A stretch of 64,000 bases of DNA from the NCBI GenBank assembly GCA_937958045.1, contig CALFXL010000044.1:1-64000 (forward strand), given 5' to 3'. The DNA comes from an uncultured Opitutaceae bacterium (lineage in GTDB: Bacteria; Verrucomicrobiota; Verrucomicrobiia; Opitutales; Opitutaceae). Positions 51,703 to 62,979 of this stretch are shown piece by piece; the stretch's first letter is position 1; every line of letters begins with the position of its first letter. Both the position numbers and the translations under genes were made by a program. The notes below the pieces were generated by a model. It was not told where the DNA came from. It saw nothing but the letters and a program-made list of their open reading frames with translations, and made no database searches.

Positions 51703-52074
51703 TTAACGTGAGGTCGCGATTGGGTCGGGCGCTGGAAACAGACGGGTACTCAATCCAACCATAATCTCAAACAAGCCGACGACTACATGCGGCGCGAATA
51801 CACGTTCAGAAAATCCGAAAAGCCACGGCGAGGCCCCCAGCACGCAACCGCCGAGAATATCTAAAATCAAATGACCGCGAAACGGGATAAGATTCACCAC
51901 GCCGAGTTCGTAGGCCGTCAGCAAACTGTATAACAAAGTCAGTCCGCCCAATATCCAAAATATATTTCTCGCCGGTTCTACATTAAGAAATTCGAACAAA
52001 GCCGGGATCAAAAAGAGGAGCACACCGACGATATAATCGAGCACTCCATGGAGGAAACGCGGGATGATTCTCAT
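51703..52074 (-). CDS. SPW-repeat-type membrane protein
   Basis: 123 residues with four helices (about 10-28, 37-55, 66-84, 92-112). GCVLGASPWLFGFSE contains the SPW motif that names the family. These proteins are small inner-membrane proteins of unknown function, often near stress genes, as here beside trehalose genes and a YhdG-like SDR. Confidence 0.8.
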   Translation of the reverse strand: MRIIPRFLHGVLDYIVGVLLFLIPALFEFLNVEPARNIFWILGGLTLLYSLLTAYELGVVNLIPFRGHLILDILGGCVLGASPWLFGFSERVFAPHVVVGLFEIMVGLSTRLFPAPDPIATSR

Positions 52075-52129
52075 GGTGCTGTTCTATGCAAATTGAGGAC
52101 CCGGCTCGGTGCCGCATCCTCAATCCGGT

Positions 52130-52477
52130 TTAGGGCGATGTGGTCGTTCCGGCGCCAGAACCACTCGATTCAGAAGAGCCGCCTCCGGAAGAATCCCGGT
52201 CGCGACTTTGACCGCTGGAGTCGCGTTCGCGCTCACGCTCCTTTTCTTCGCGATCCTTCTTCTTTTTCTTCTTTTTGTCGTGGTCCTTATCCGAATGGTG
52301 ATCGTCGCTATACGAGCCCGAGCCTGAGCCAGAATTGCTGCTTGTTCCCGAACCGGCAGATCCGGAGCCCGTGGTTTGAGCAATGGCGACAGGAGCAGCG
52401 CCGAGCAGAAGCAAACTACCGGCGAGCGTAGCGAATCGGCGCATGCGACGAGAGAGGGTTTTTTCGTTTGTTATCAT
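52130..52477 (-). CDS. Exported low-complexity protein with charged block
   Basis: 115 residues. Signal peptide (FATLAGSLLLLGAAPVAIAQ), a Ser/Gly-rich stretch (GSGSAGSGTSSNSGSG), a charged block (DDHHSDKDHDKKKKKKKDREEKERERERD written in short form: poly-Lys then alternating Arg-Glu), then another Ser/Gly stretch. It is intrinsically disordered; a role in desiccation or envelope interaction is possible but cannot be shown. TGTTAT-C-ATAACA (52469-52481), a 13-bp palindrome, overlaps its start codon at 52477. Confidence 0.6.
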   Translation of the reverse strand: MITNEKTLSRRMRRFATLAGSLLLLGAAPVAIAQTTGSGSAGSGTSSNSGSGSGSYSDDHHSDKDHDKKKKKKKDREEKERERERDSSGQSRDRDSSGGGSSESSGSGAGTTTSP

Positions 52478-52634
52478 AACACGTCACTATAACCGACCAA
52501 CGTCGCGCCGATACGGGGGACTCCCCGGAGCGCGCTCTAAGAAACGCCCACGTTATTTCTCTCGGTAATCAGCGTTTGGCTTAAATCTATCGCGGGCGAG
52601 GAGAGTTCTCAACGCGAAGCAAGCGGCTGAACGG

Positions 52635-53033
52635 TCATGGTTTACCAGCCGCCCGGTGAACTCGCCATATGGCCAACCACCCCAGCACGAGTACGATTTC
52701 CGCCATCGCATCCAAAAGATAAACACGCGTGGTGCCCGGCATCTGCACGCAAGAGATGTCGACCACGATCAGCCCAGCTGCCTGAAGCGTCGCCAACAGC
52801 GCGATCTCCGGCGTTACACGACGTTTTCGCGCTGCGAGGATCATCACTAGTCCCGACACCGTGAGCAGAAATCCAACCGTCTGCGCCAGCCAGAAATCGG
52901 TTTTGAAACCAGTGACGCGCTGAAAACTGTTCCCTGCGACCAAAGGCCAGATGCCTGTGAGCAAATAAAACCAGCCTTGGATTCGCGCGAGCGCGCACGC
53001 GAAGCGGTTGGTCTCCCATCGGCGCGCATCCAT
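52635..53033 (-). CDS. Four-helix membrane protein, unknown function
   Basis: 132 residues: helices at about 18-36, 46-67, 73-91 and 108-124, joined by short loops (FQRVTGFKTDFW; AARKRRVTP). The hydrophobic pattern and the conserved-looking YLLTGIWPLVAGNSFQRVTG suggest a small integral membrane protein family, which I cannot name. Neighbours are stress-type genes. Confidence 0.65.
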   Translation of the reverse strand: MDARRWETNRFACALARIQGWFYLLTGIWPLVAGNSFQRVTGFKTDFWLAQTVGFLLTVSGLVMILAARKRRVTPEIALLATLQAAGLIVVDISCVQMPGTTRVYLLDAMAEIVLVLGWLAIWRVHRAAGKP

Positions 53034-53042
53034 CTGTGAACG

Positions 53043-53315
53043 CTATGGGTTTCGCTGCCGGTCGATTTCCTCGGCTGTCATTTCAGAGGCCTCGGACCCT
53101 CGGCGATCTTTCTCGATGTTGCGCGATGCGGTCGAGCCGCCCTCGCCTTTCTCGGCCTCGCTCGAACCGGCGGAGTACGCGCCCGATGTGCTGCGGCCGC
53201 CGGAATCATCGGCTCCGGTTTCGGCTTGTGCAGGTTGTCGATCTCCGCAGCCGCCCAAGCTCAGGCACAGACCGCAAACCACCAGACTCGTCCAAGAAAG
53301 GCGTGATGTTTTCAT
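53043..53315 (-). CDS. Small lipoprotein with polar tail
   Basis: 90 residues from ATG 53315 (MKTSRLSWTSLVVCGLCLSLGGC). Lipobox LGGC, then a Ser/Gly/Glu-rich disordered tail (GADDSGGRSTSGAYSAGSSEAEKGEGG, ending EEIDRQRNP). No fold. The third small exported protein in 2 kb. Confidence 0.6.
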   Translation of the reverse strand: MKTSRLSWTSLVVCGLCLSLGGCGDRQPAQAETGADDSGGRSTSGAYSAGSSEAEKGEGGSTASRNIEKDRRGSEASEMTAEEIDRQRNP

Positions 53316-53537
53316 GATCAAAATAGAAGCGCGCATCTGGGCGCCACGCGCACCGTACGTGCGAAAGTTACGGGGCGCTATCGGTTCGTCACAGGTTGGC
53401 GGCGTCCGGGAAAAATCCCATGCCCTCTCCACGTGCTGCGTTCGGAAAACCTCCCAGCGAGAATCCACCAAACTTCCGGTGAGCTTCTCGGCGCGCGCCC
53501 CGGCTGCGAAAGCGTCGCGCGGAGAGTACGGTGCTCA

Positions 53538-54404
53538 ATGGCACAACAGAAATCCGAGAAACAACAGCCTCCCCAAACTCAACCCCGTCAACCCGGCATC
53601 GAAGCGGAGATGACGCCGCAACCGAGCTCTGAAAAAACGGAGTCGCGCGGTTCCGAGAAACTCGAGGGAAAAGTAGCACTCATTACGGGCGGCGACAGCG
53701 GCATCGGTCGCGCCGTCGCGATTGCTTTCGCCAAAGAAGGCGCCGACGTCGCGATCGCTTATCTCGATGAGCAAAAGGACGCCGAAGAAACCGCGCGGCG
53801 CGTGCGCGATCATGGTCGTCAGTGCTTCCTCATTCGCGGTGATATCGGACGCGGCGAAACCTGTCGCGAGATCGTCAGCCAAGCGCTTCGCGAGGGCGGG
53901 CGGCTCGACGTTTTGGTGAACAACGCCGCCGAACAACATCCGCGTGACGACATCACCGAGATCAGCGAGGCGCAACTCGAGCGCACGTTTCGCACCAACA
54001 TCTTTGCGCAGTTTTATCTCTGCAAAGCAGCGCTGCCGCATCTCAAGTCCGGCTCCACGATCATCAACACCACATCGGTAACCGCCTACGCGGGACATCC
54101 GGAGTTGATCGATTATGCGACAACCAAGGGCGCAATCGTTTCATTCACGCGCTCGCTGGCCCTCTCGCTTGCATCGCGTGGAATTCGCGTGAACGCGGTC
54201 GCGCCTGGCCCCATTTGGACGCCGCTCATTCCCGCGACATTTCCGGAAGAAAAAGTGGAAACTTTCGGCGCGGACACGCCTCTCGGTCGCGCGGGCCAAC
54301 CGGATGAAGTCGCGCCCTGTTATGTGTTTCTCGCCTCGGACGACAGCTCGTACATCACTGGCCAAGTGCTGCATCCAAACGGCGGTCGGATCGTCAATGG
54401 ATGA
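53538..54404 (+). CDS. Short-chain dehydrogenase, YhdG/GSP39-like
   Basis: 288 residues from ATG 53538. A Gln/Pro-rich N-terminal arm (SEKQQPPQTQPRQPG) precedes the Rossmann core: TGGDSGIGRAVA cofactor loop, NNAAEQ, catalytic Ser and Tyr-Lys in SVTAYAGHPELIDYATTKGA, and PGPIWTPLIP after it. This arm and the NNAAEQHP sequence are those of the stress-induced YhdG/YdaD group, which reduce carbonyls or oxidise sugars with NAD(P). Located at the edge of the trehalose cluster. Confidence 0.88.
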   Translation: MAQQKSEKQQPPQTQPRQPGIEAEMTPQPSSEKTESRGSEKLEGKVALITGGDSGIGRAVAIAFAKEGADVAIAYLDEQKDAEETARRVRDHGRQCFLIRGDIGRGETCREIVSQALREGGRLDVLVNNAAEQHPRDDITEISEAQLERTFRTNIFAQFYLCKAALPHLKSGSTIINTTSVTAYAGHPELIDYATTKGAIVSFTRSLALSLASRGIRVNAVAPGPIWTPLIPATFPEEKVETFGADTPLGRAGQPDEVAPCYVFLASDDSSYITGQVLHPNGGRIVNG

Positions 54405-54419
54405 TCGCGACGACGCGGG

Positions 54420-56213
54420 TTATGGATCGACGCGTTGCGCCGCCGGTCCATACCGCGTCAGATTTTGCGCGGAATTCACGAGTCCGATATGGCTGAAGGC
54501 TTGAGGAAAATTTCCCACGAGTCGCTCGCGCTCCTGATCGTATTCTTCCGCCAGCAACCCGAGCGGAGAAAGTCGTGAGAGCAGATTTTCGTAGCTCGCC
54601 TTGGCTTCTTCATGACGTCCCATCTGCGCGAGACAATCGACGAGCCAGAACGAACAGGGAATAAACGTGCCCTCGCCTGGCGGGAGTCCATCGACCGAAG
54701 TCGATTTTTCCGGATGATAGCGATGCACCATGCCTTCATGCGTCAGTTCGCGTTCGATCGCTTCCACCGTCGCGACCACGCGCGGGTCGGTCGCCGGCAG
54801 GAATCCGACGAGTGGCATCATGAGCAAACTCGCGTCGAGCTTGGTGGAGCCATAATATTGCGTGAAATATCCGCGCGCCGGATCGATGCCGTTTTTGCGG
54901 ATATCTGCGTGGATTTCGTCACGAACTCGCGACCAGCGAGCCGCATCGCCGGAGAGTCCGAATTGCTCGACCGCTTTGACCGCCCGATCGAGGGCCACCC
55001 AAGCCATCATTTTTGAATGGGTGAAATGGCGTCGAGGTCCGCGTATCTCCCAAATCCCGTCGTCAGGCTGTATCCAATTTTCACATACAAACTCGATGAG
55101 GGCGCACTCCAGTTTCCACGCTTCGTCGGATGGCGAGAGGCCGAGCTTTCTCGCCATATGCAGCGCGTCGATTACTTCGCCATAAACATCGAGCTGAAAC
55201 TGCCCGGCGGCGGCATTGCCGATGCGAACGGGTGACGAGTTTTCATACCCGACCAGATGCGGCAGAGTCGTCTCTTTCAATCGTCGCTCCCCGGCGACTC
55301 CGTACATGATCTGCAGTTGCCCGGGATCGCCGGCGACGGCGCGCAGCAACCAGTTGATCCACGCGGCCGCCTCCTCGGTGTAGCCGTTGTCCATGAATGC
55401 GAGCAGCGTGAATGTCGCGTCGCGCAGCCAGCAGTAGCGATAGTCCCAGTTGCGTACGCCGCCGATGAGCTCGGGCAATGACGTGGTCGCGGCGGCCGCA
55501 ATACCTCCTGTCGTCGAAAACGTGAGCCCCTTGAGCGTGAGCAACGACCGCAGCACCTGCTTGCGCCAAGGTCCACGATGCGTGCATCGCGAGGCCCAAC
55601 GCTCCCAATAGGCCGTGGTATCTGACAACGCTTCTTCGGCGGAATAAAATGGAGGCGGTTGCTCCACCGATGGATGCCATCGCAATGCAAACGCGAGACG
55701 CTCGCCCGCTTTGATCGTGAAGGTCGTGAGTACATTGCCGGCATCAATTTTTATCGCCAGCGACGACTCCGCCGAAAACTCCCACGCATCAGGTCCAGCG
55801 ATCGCAGAGATCCCGCCGTTAGCGGTGCGTTGGATCCACGGTTCGCAACGTCCATAGTCGGCACGCAGCGATAACACCGAGGCTACTTCATTCAATCCCT
55901 CCACGCCTTCAACCACTCGCACCATGGCCGGCGGTCCATTAACCGGCATACAATCCACCACTCGCATTACGCCGGTGTCCGTCGCAAACTCCGTCTCCAG
56001 TACGAGCGTGGAACCACGATAGCGCTGGGTGCTTCGTGCGGTTGGGGACGTCGGCACGATTTTCCAGAATCCGTTTTCTTCCGTTCCCAACAAGGCGCAA
56101 CAAACGGCGCCGGAGTCGAAGCGCGGCATACACAGCCAATCGATCGAACCGTTGCGACCGACGAGCGCCGCACCGCGCATATCTCCGATGAAACCGTAGT
56201 CTTCGATCTTCAT
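54420..56213 (-). CDS. GH15 glucoamylase/trehalase-like enzyme
   Basis: 597 residues, cytoplasmic. Starts KIEDYGFIGDMRGAALVGRNGSIDWLCMPRFDSGA, the common opening of bacterial GH15 enzymes. (alpha/alpha)6-barrel motifs are NWDYRYCWLRDATFTLLAF (catalytic region 1) and CENWIQPDDGIWEIRGPRRHFTHSKMM (acid Glu), with PEKSTSVDGLPPGEGTFIPCSFWLV late. Removes alpha-linked glucose from glucan or splits trehalose. It lies 11 bp downstream of treY, so it belongs to the trehalose operon and may set the trehalose level or trim glucan for TreY. Confidence 0.9.
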   Translation of the reverse strand: MKIEDYGFIGDMRGAALVGRNGSIDWLCMPRFDSGAVCCALLGTEENGFWKIVPTSPTARSTQRYRGSTLVLETEFATDTGVMRVVDCMPVNGPPAMVRVVEGVEGLNEVASVLSLRADYGRCEPWIQRTANGGISAIAGPDAWEFSAESSLAIKIDAGNVLTTFTIKAGERLAFALRWHPSVEQPPPFYSAEEALSDTTAYWERWASRCTHRGPWRKQVLRSLLTLKGLTFSTTGGIAAAATTSLPELIGGVRNWDYRYCWLRDATFTLLAFMDNGYTEEAAAWINWLLRAVAGDPGQLQIMYGVAGERRLKETTLPHLVGYENSSPVRIGNAAAGQFQLDVYGEVIDALHMARKLGLSPSDEAWKLECALIEFVCENWIQPDDGIWEIRGPRRHFTHSKMMAWVALDRAVKAVEQFGLSGDAARWSRVRDEIHADIRKNGIDPARGYFTQYYGSTKLDASLLMMPLVGFLPATDPRVVATVEAIERELTHEGMVHRYHPEKSTSVDGLPPGEGTFIPCSFWLVDCLAQMGRHEEAKASYENLLSRLSPLGLLAEEYDQERERLVGNFPQAFSHIGLVNSAQNLTRYGPAAQRVDP

Positions 56214-56224
56214 GCGCGGTCGTT

Positions 56225-59005
56225 TCAGTGCGGAATGTCCCGATGAAGGATTGCCACTGGCACTTCGTGAAACAGCTCCGCGATTCGCACCGTCGCTTCA
56301 TTTTCGAACGCCGCCCCAGTAAGGACACTCGTCCAAGGCGCACCGCCGATCTCCAACATCACTTGCGTGTCGTCCCAAATCAAACCGAGCGGCGGGCAAC
56401 CCAGCTTCGCCGTCAATCGTGGCACGATCACCACCATCTCTTCATCGACGACACGTCGGGCAAACGCGACCACGTGCTCGGCGAAGCGGCCCGTCACTTC
56501 CAGCGGCACATACGATCCGCGTGAAAAAAGGTCTGCATGCTGCGCGCGAAACTGAAGCAGGTCGCGAATCGCGCGTTGTTTGAGACGACCATCGCCCCAG
56601 TTACGCAACAGTTCGCGCCACGAACATTCGGCGAGTTGCGCGAGGGATTGTTTTCGCAGCGAGAAATCGACCGGGCGTCGATTGTCGGGATCGACCAAAC
56701 TGAAATCGAGGAGCGTGTTCCCCTGATAAAAATCCGGCACGCCCGGCGTTGTGATTTTGAGGACGGCGTGAACAACCGAGTTGATGACGCCAAGCCGTGC
56801 GATGCGGCCCGCGACTGCGCGAAAACTCTGCAAGAAGGCGTCACTTTTCGCAGGGTCGAACAACGCTTCGATGAATCGGTCTCCGGCTTCGAGCCACTGG
56901 TCGTTGGGATTTATCCACGTCGTGTTGCGCTTCGCCTCGGCGGTTGCCTTGCGGAAATTTTCTTTCACGCGATCCATCAACGTCGCGTCGAGTTCGCGAT
57001 CCGCCGGCCAGGCAGCGAGCAGGGTTTGGTAGAGACGATATTCCTCGTTTTCGTCCGGCGCGGCGCGTCCATCGATGTGTGTTTTGTGCGGCGCATTTAG
57101 TTCGCGCCAGTGCGCGAGCCACGACTCCCATTCTTCCGGCATCTCCGACAACACCAGCAACCGACTGCGCGCGTCTTCGCTGAGTTTAGTGTCATGCGTG
57201 GATGTCGTGAGCATCGTCAGCGGCGCATGCTCGGCGCGCCAACGGCAAGCCGCATGGAAGCGCTCGACGGAATATCCAAAACATCCGGGATCGCCGCCCA
57301 CTTCGTTGAGCGCGATGAGGCGGTTGTGCCGATAGAACGCAGTGTCTTCGACAGCCTTTGCCATGATCGCGCCGGTGTATTGCTGAAACGTCATCACCCA
57401 ACCGAGCGCGCGTGACTTGAAGTCGTTGTCGTGTTCTTCGCGCGGATAATGACCCGTGAGCAGATTTCGGAGCGCATCAAACGGCTCGGGATCAAGCCGC
57501 GGATTTTTCCGCTTCGCCGCTTCCACTGCGCGATCGACCGCAGCGATGTCTTCCGCAGTCGCGGCCACACCAGGACGTCGATACGTGCGGTACATGTCGA
57601 ACTGCGCGACGACTTCGCGTATCGCGGTGGCGAGTTCGTGAAAAGTCAGATCGCGCAAACGCCGATCGTATCCGAGCAGATCGTCGAGCTGATGCGCGAG
57701 GTTGTTCACGGCGTTGGAAAACATCTCGTCGAGCACGAGCCGTTTGCAGTCGTAGATCAGATCATGCACCGCGAGGGGTTGGCCGGTGAAACTGCCGTAT
57801 ATGCGGTCGAAACGATCAGCACTTCTCGCATCGGTCAGCAGTTGCGCGACATCGGCCGCAAACTCGTAACCGGTGGTCCCGTGCGCGAGCCAACCGCCAG
57901 GCAGATGCTCGTCGCGTTCGACGATCTTTTCCACGAGCGTGAACAGGGGCGGCTGACCTTCTGCGCGGGTGATCTCGGCCAGTTGTCCGAGATAGCGCTC
58001 AGGATCCCACAAGCCGTCGATATGGTCGATGCGCAGTCCGGTCACGCAACCCTCGCGCACCAATTCCGCGAGACGTTGATGGCTTTCACTAAAAACTTCG
58101 TCGCGCTCCATGCGGAGACCGATCAACGTATCGATGGCAAAAAAACGCCGGTAGTTGACCTCGTGCGCACCGGTTTTCCAGCGCGCGAGACGGTAGTGCT
58201 GTTGATCCAACAAACGATCCAACTCGTCGAACGATGCAGGCTCTCCGGGCTGCCCATTGATCTCGCGCAAAACGGCTTCGAGCGCCTCGCGTATTCGCTC
58301 GTTTGTAGTGATGAGCCGATCGAAGCGTTCGCGCACGGCGCGACTGTTTTCCGAAGAGTTGTCCTCGTGTTCGATCCGCTCGAAATCGTCGGCGATTATC
58401 GTGAGCGCGGTTTGCGTGTCGCGGGGCGAAAGGCGTTGAGCGCCGCGCCGCAGAATCTCCGCGCACGTCTTGGGACGAAGCGGAAACAAGGTTTCGCCCG
58501 TCTTCACGTAGAGACCGCCGTCTTTTTGTTGAAGCGAGAGTCCACCCTCTTCGAGAACGACGCCGTAGTGTTTTTCCAATACAGGTGCCAACACGCGATC
58601 ATTTCCGCCCTGATGATTCCAGTGGATATCGAAGAACTGCGCGTAACGCGATTGCGGACCGAGCTCGAGCACATCGCGCCACCAGATGTTGAAGGTGCCG
58701 CTGATGCCCATGTGGTTGGGCACAAAGTCGAGAATCAATCCGAGCTCGTTTGCGCGCAGTGCTTCCACCAAAGCGCGGAAACCGTCTTCGCCGCCGAGCT
58801 CGGGATTGATCCGGCGATAATCGCTCACGTCGTAGCCATGCGTGCTGCCGGGCGCGGCGGTGAAGATCGGCGACGAATATACATCGCTAATCCCGAGCGC
58901 CCGCAGATACGGTAAAAGATCCACCAGCTCCGCAAAACCGAAGCCTGCATGTAATTGGACGCGATACGTGGCCCTGGGAGTTCTGCGGGCGTCTTTAAGC
59001 GGCAT
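56225..59005 (-). CDS. treY: Maltooligosyl trehalose synthase
   Basis: Converts the reducing end of alpha-1,4-glucan to a trehalosyl unit. 926 residues from ATG 59005, which overlaps the treZ stop region by 11 bp. GH13 features: ATYRVQLHAGFGFAELVDLLPYLRALGISDVYSSP, HGYDVSDYRRINPELGG, DFVPNHMGI, VNYRRFFAIDTLIGLRME, the nucleophile Asp in TGLRIDHIDGLWDPERYL, and STHDTKLSEDARSRL later. Length is within the family range. Confidence 0.94.
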   Translation of the reverse strand: MPLKDARRTPRATYRVQLHAGFGFAELVDLLPYLRALGISDVYSSPIFTAAPGSTHGYDVSDYRRINPELGGEDGFRALVEALRANELGLILDFVPNHMGISGTFNIWWRDVLELGPQSRYAQFFDIHWNHQGGNDRVLAPVLEKHYGVVLEEGGLSLQQKDGGLYVKTGETLFPLRPKTCAEILRRGAQRLSPRDTQTALTIIADDFERIEHEDNSSENSRAVRERFDRLITTNERIREALEAVLREINGQPGEPASFDELDRLLDQQHYRLARWKTGAHEVNYRRFFAIDTLIGLRMERDEVFSESHQRLAELVREGCVTGLRIDHIDGLWDPERYLGQLAEITRAEGQPPLFTLVEKIVERDEHLPGGWLAHGTTGYEFAADVAQLLTDARSADRFDRIYGSFTGQPLAVHDLIYDCKRLVLDEMFSNAVNNLAHQLDDLLGYDRRLRDLTFHELATAIREVVAQFDMYRTYRRPGVAATAEDIAAVDRAVEAAKRKNPRLDPEPFDALRNLLTGHYPREEHDNDFKSRALGWVMTFQQYTGAIMAKAVEDTAFYRHNRLIALNEVGGDPGCFGYSVERFHAACRWRAEHAPLTMLTTSTHDTKLSEDARSRLLVLSEMPEEWESWLAHWRELNAPHKTHIDGRAAPDENEEYRLYQTLLAAWPADRELDATLMDRVKENFRKATAEAKRNTTWINPNDQWLEAGDRFIEALFDPAKSDAFLQSFRAVAGRIARLGVINSVVHAVLKITTPGVPDFYQGNTLLDFSLVDPDNRRPVDFSLRKQSLAQLAECSWRELLRNWGDGRLKQRAIRDLLQFRAQHADLFSRGSYVPLEVTGRFAEHVVAFARRVVDEEMVVIVPRLTAKLGCPPLGLIWDDTQVMLEIGGAPWTSVLTGAAFENEATVRIAELFHEVPVAILHRDIPH

Positions 59006-60878
59006 GAGTGGAATGGAAAACGATCGCGGCAGGCGCGAGCAGCGGCAGCGTTTCGTCGGCGTAATAACGCGCCGCGAGCGGCGCTTCCGACGTTCCTCCA
59101 AAGCGGCTCTCCAACGTGTGAAACGCGGTGAGCCATGCGCGCCCGGAAGGTGGTGCAAGTTTGTCGGTAAACACCACAGGCGCGCCGCCAGAGAGATTCA
59201 CGATAAGAAGCCATTCCGGCTTTGCCGATGGGAAATATCGTATCGCGATAAATCCATCGACGTTCACGACTTTCCAATAGATGCGGTCGCTCGCTTCGCC
59301 GCGCAGCCAATCGCGTCGCCAGCGGAGGCACTCTTGATACAGCGCGAAAACAGAGGCGTGTGATGGCACGGAAACTTCCGACCAATTCAACTGTGACATG
59401 GCGTACGTGCCGGGATCCTGCGGGTCAGGCATCGTCGCGAGTGTGGATTCGTCGGCGTTGATACCTGTTTTGCGAAACTCAGCGATGCGGCCCTCACGCA
59501 CTTTGCGCCCGGCTTCGCCGCCGAGATCGGTGAAAAAGAGAAAGGGCGTTTCCGCGGCCCATTCCTGTCCCATGAACAACATCGGCGTGTATGGACTCAG
59601 ACAAAGCAGCGCCGAAGCGGCGCGGTATTTATCGGCGGAGATCAAATGCGCGAGTCGTTCGCCGTGCGCGCGGTTGCCGACTTGGTCGTGATTCTCGATG
59701 CAGAAAACGAAACTCGAGGGCGGCAGATGTTTGCATTTTCCGCCGCGCGGCCGCCCATCCCAATACGGAAACGGTTCGCCGCAATACGTCCATCCACGTT
59801 CGAGCGTGCGCGCCAGCTCGGCGCTCGTACCTTCGTAGGATTTGAAATATGCTTCGCGTGTGCCCGTCAGCGCGACGCGAACGGAGTGATGAAAATCGTC
59901 GGACCACACCGCATCGAAATGATAGCCGGTACCATCCGACTCCGTGAGCAGCTGGACGGGATTTCGCTCATCTTCGGCGATGACAAATGCGCCGCGATCG
60001 TGCGCGAGCGTCGCGATCTCTTCGAGGATGTGTGAGTCCGACTCGTCCTCCATCGCGTGAGTCGCATCGAGGCGGAGACCGTCGACGCGATATTCGTCCA
60101 ACCACATGGCGACATTCTGCAGGAAAAACTCTCTCACACGTGCGCTGTTTTCTCCGTCGAAATTGAACCCGCTTCCCCACGTGTTCGCGCGCTCGTGGTG
60201 AAAATAGTCCTGCGCGAAATCCTTCAGCCGACTACCTTCGGGGCCGGCGTGATTATACACGACATCGAGAATCACCGAGAGCCCGCGCATGTGCGCCGCA
60301 TCGACCAACGCGCGTAGCTCATCCGGCGTTCCGTAACGACAACTCGGCGCGAAGATATTCACGCCATCGTAACCCCAGTTCGCTCTTCCCGGAAATTCCG
60401 CGACCGGCATCAACTGAATCGCCGTCGCGCCGAGCGAGATCACGTGATCGAGACGGCCGATTGCAGCGAGAAAAGTTCCGCCCGGCGCGAAGGTGCCGAC
60501 ATGCACTTCGTAGATCACCTGATCGCGCGCTGTCGGACGCTCCCAATACAATGTCTGCCAGCGGTACGCGTTGGGATCGATCACTTGTGATGGCCCGTGA
60601 ACACCCTGCGGTTGAAAACGAGAGGCCACATCGCTGAGCCGTATGCCATCTGCCGTTTCGTACCAATACACATCCCCTGCCTGTCCGTCCGGATCCACCA
60701 CGTGGAAGACATCGCTTTCTTTCGCCATCGGCAGACGCCGCTCATGCTCGCCGGGACGCCACGCGATGACGGAAAGCGCGGACATGGTGGGTGCCCACGC
60801 GCGATAACTCACACCAGCGGGCAACAATGTCGCCCCCATTTGGCATGCGGCCACGGATACAGCGCGTTGATTGGTCAT
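58995..60878 (-). CDS. treZ: Maltooligosyltrehalose trehalohydrolase
   Basis: Frees trehalose from the end made by TreY. 627 residues. N-terminal beta domain (YRAWAPTMSALSVIAW), then GH13 barrel: VIYEVHVGTFAPGGTFLAAIGRLDHVISLGATAIQLMPVAEFPG, ILDVVYNHAGPEG, nucleophile region YRVDGLRLDATHAM, acid Glu in AEDERNP, and FCIENHDQVGNRAHGERL. It precedes treY on the same transcript. A debranching enzyme TreX, often third in the set, is absent. Confidence 0.94.
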   Translation of the reverse strand: MTNQRAVSVAACQMGATLLPAGVSYRAWAPTMSALSVIAWRPGEHERRLPMAKESDVFHVVDPDGQAGDVYWYETADGIRLSDVASRFQPQGVHGPSQVIDPNAYRWQTLYWERPTARDQVIYEVHVGTFAPGGTFLAAIGRLDHVISLGATAIQLMPVAEFPGRANWGYDGVNIFAPSCRYGTPDELRALVDAAHMRGLSVILDVVYNHAGPEGSRLKDFAQDYFHHERANTWGSGFNFDGENSARVREFFLQNVAMWLDEYRVDGLRLDATHAMEDESDSHILEEIATLAHDRGAFVIAEDERNPVQLLTESDGTGYHFDAVWSDDFHHSVRVALTGTREAYFKSYEGTSAELARTLERGWTYCGEPFPYWDGRPRGGKCKHLPPSSFVFCIENHDQVGNRAHGERLAHLISADKYRAASALLCLSPYTPMLFMGQEWAAETPFLFFTDLGGEAGRKVREGRIAEFRKTGINADESTLATMPDPQDPGTYAMSQLNWSEVSVPSHASVFALYQECLRWRRDWLRGEASDRIYWKVVNVDGFIAIRYFPSAKPEWLLIVNLSGGAPVVFTDKLAPPSGRAWLTAFHTLESRFGGTSEAPLAARYYADETLPLLAPAAIVFHSTHAA

Positions 60879-61044
60879 GCTCCAACATAACCATTATCTC
60901 ATCACGCAACATCCGGCGCCTTTACGGAATCCTGCGCCGGGAAATTCTCCGTCGCGGAGAGTTTTCTGCGGCAATTTTCGCGTTCGCTCCGGGGAAATAC
61001 CGGAGGCAACGCGCGATTATACATCGTGCGAATGCGCTCCAAAG

Positions 61045-61797
61045 TCACGGCGCGGCCGGTTGTGCCGTTTCCCAGAACGCATCTGGAATTTGAACAATTT
61101 CGCCGCGCTGCCACGCATCGGCGCCTTCGGCGATCGGCTTGGTGGGGATGTCCGCACGTTTCGCCCGCACTTTGTTGGAGTCGATGTTCAAGTCTTTGTC
61201 GCGCGCACGCACCATCGCCGGATCGGCCTGCCCGTCGTCCGTGAAGCCCATCATCAATTTCGGCAGCCCCAGCGGAAGCTTGTCGCCACGATCCACCTGC
61301 CAGAAATGCCAGGTCTTTCCGTACGTATTCACGAGTTGCTCCATCAACGCTTTCTCCGCGGCGTCCGGCAGACCAGGCGCGAGCAACTGGCCGGATTTCA
61401 CTTCGTAACGATGGCTGTGCCACAGCTTCTTTTCTTCCGCGGGCAACTGTTGAAACAGCCGTTCGCTAATCACGTATTCCACGCCGATGAGCCGCGCATC
61501 GCGTTTATCGGAATCGTAGATGACGCATTGAAACACGTCTTCGTTGAGATGCGTGCAATAATGATGGGCGCGCACGGCCCGATCGATTTCTCCATTGTAG
61601 AAATGAAATCCGCAGAGATGCGCGTGAATCGCGCGGACCGGCCCCTCGCCTTGCAGTATCTCCGAGCCGATGCCGAGCATACGCGATTTCGCCGATTTCT
61701 CCTCGCCCGCGACTGCGTGATCGTCCACGTGAGCCGCAAACGCGCAAGCTCCGAGAAACGTAGCGGAAACGATTGCGAAGATCTGCCGTGTATTCAT
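61045..61797 (-). CDS. Exported DUF1264 (OBAP-like) protein
   Basis: 250 residues with a signal peptide (IFAIVSATFLGACAFAAH). The DUF1264 core is GPVRAIHAHLCGFHFYNGEIDRAVRAHHYCTHLNEDVFQCVIYD, with IGVEYVISERLF, HSHRYEVKSGQL and YGKTWHFWQVDRGDKLPLGLPKLMMGF. In plants the family is called oil-body-associated; in bacteria it is found in stress clusters with unknown function. Several His residues suggest a metal site, which is inference. Confidence 0.85.
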   Translation of the reverse strand: MNTRQIFAIVSATFLGACAFAAHVDDHAVAGEEKSAKSRMLGIGSEILQGEGPVRAIHAHLCGFHFYNGEIDRAVRAHHYCTHLNEDVFQCVIYDSDKRDARLIGVEYVISERLFQQLPAEEKKLWHSHRYEVKSGQLLAPGLPDAAEKALMEQLVNTYGKTWHFWQVDRGDKLPLGLPKLMMGFTDDGQADPAMVRARDKDLNIDSNKVRAKRADIPTKPIAEGADAWQRGEIVQIPDAFWETAQPAAP

Positions 61798-61815
61798 CGA
61801 AGCACTACACGGTTG

Positions 61816-62975
<1,160 letters not shown>

Positions 62976-62979
<4 letters not shown>

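Noticed and set aside
55070..55088. 19-bp motif copy inside the GH15 gene as an insertion
   Set aside because: It encodes the conserved GH15 stretch CENWIQPDDGIWE in frame, so there is no insertion; it is kept only as a sequence match in the motif list.
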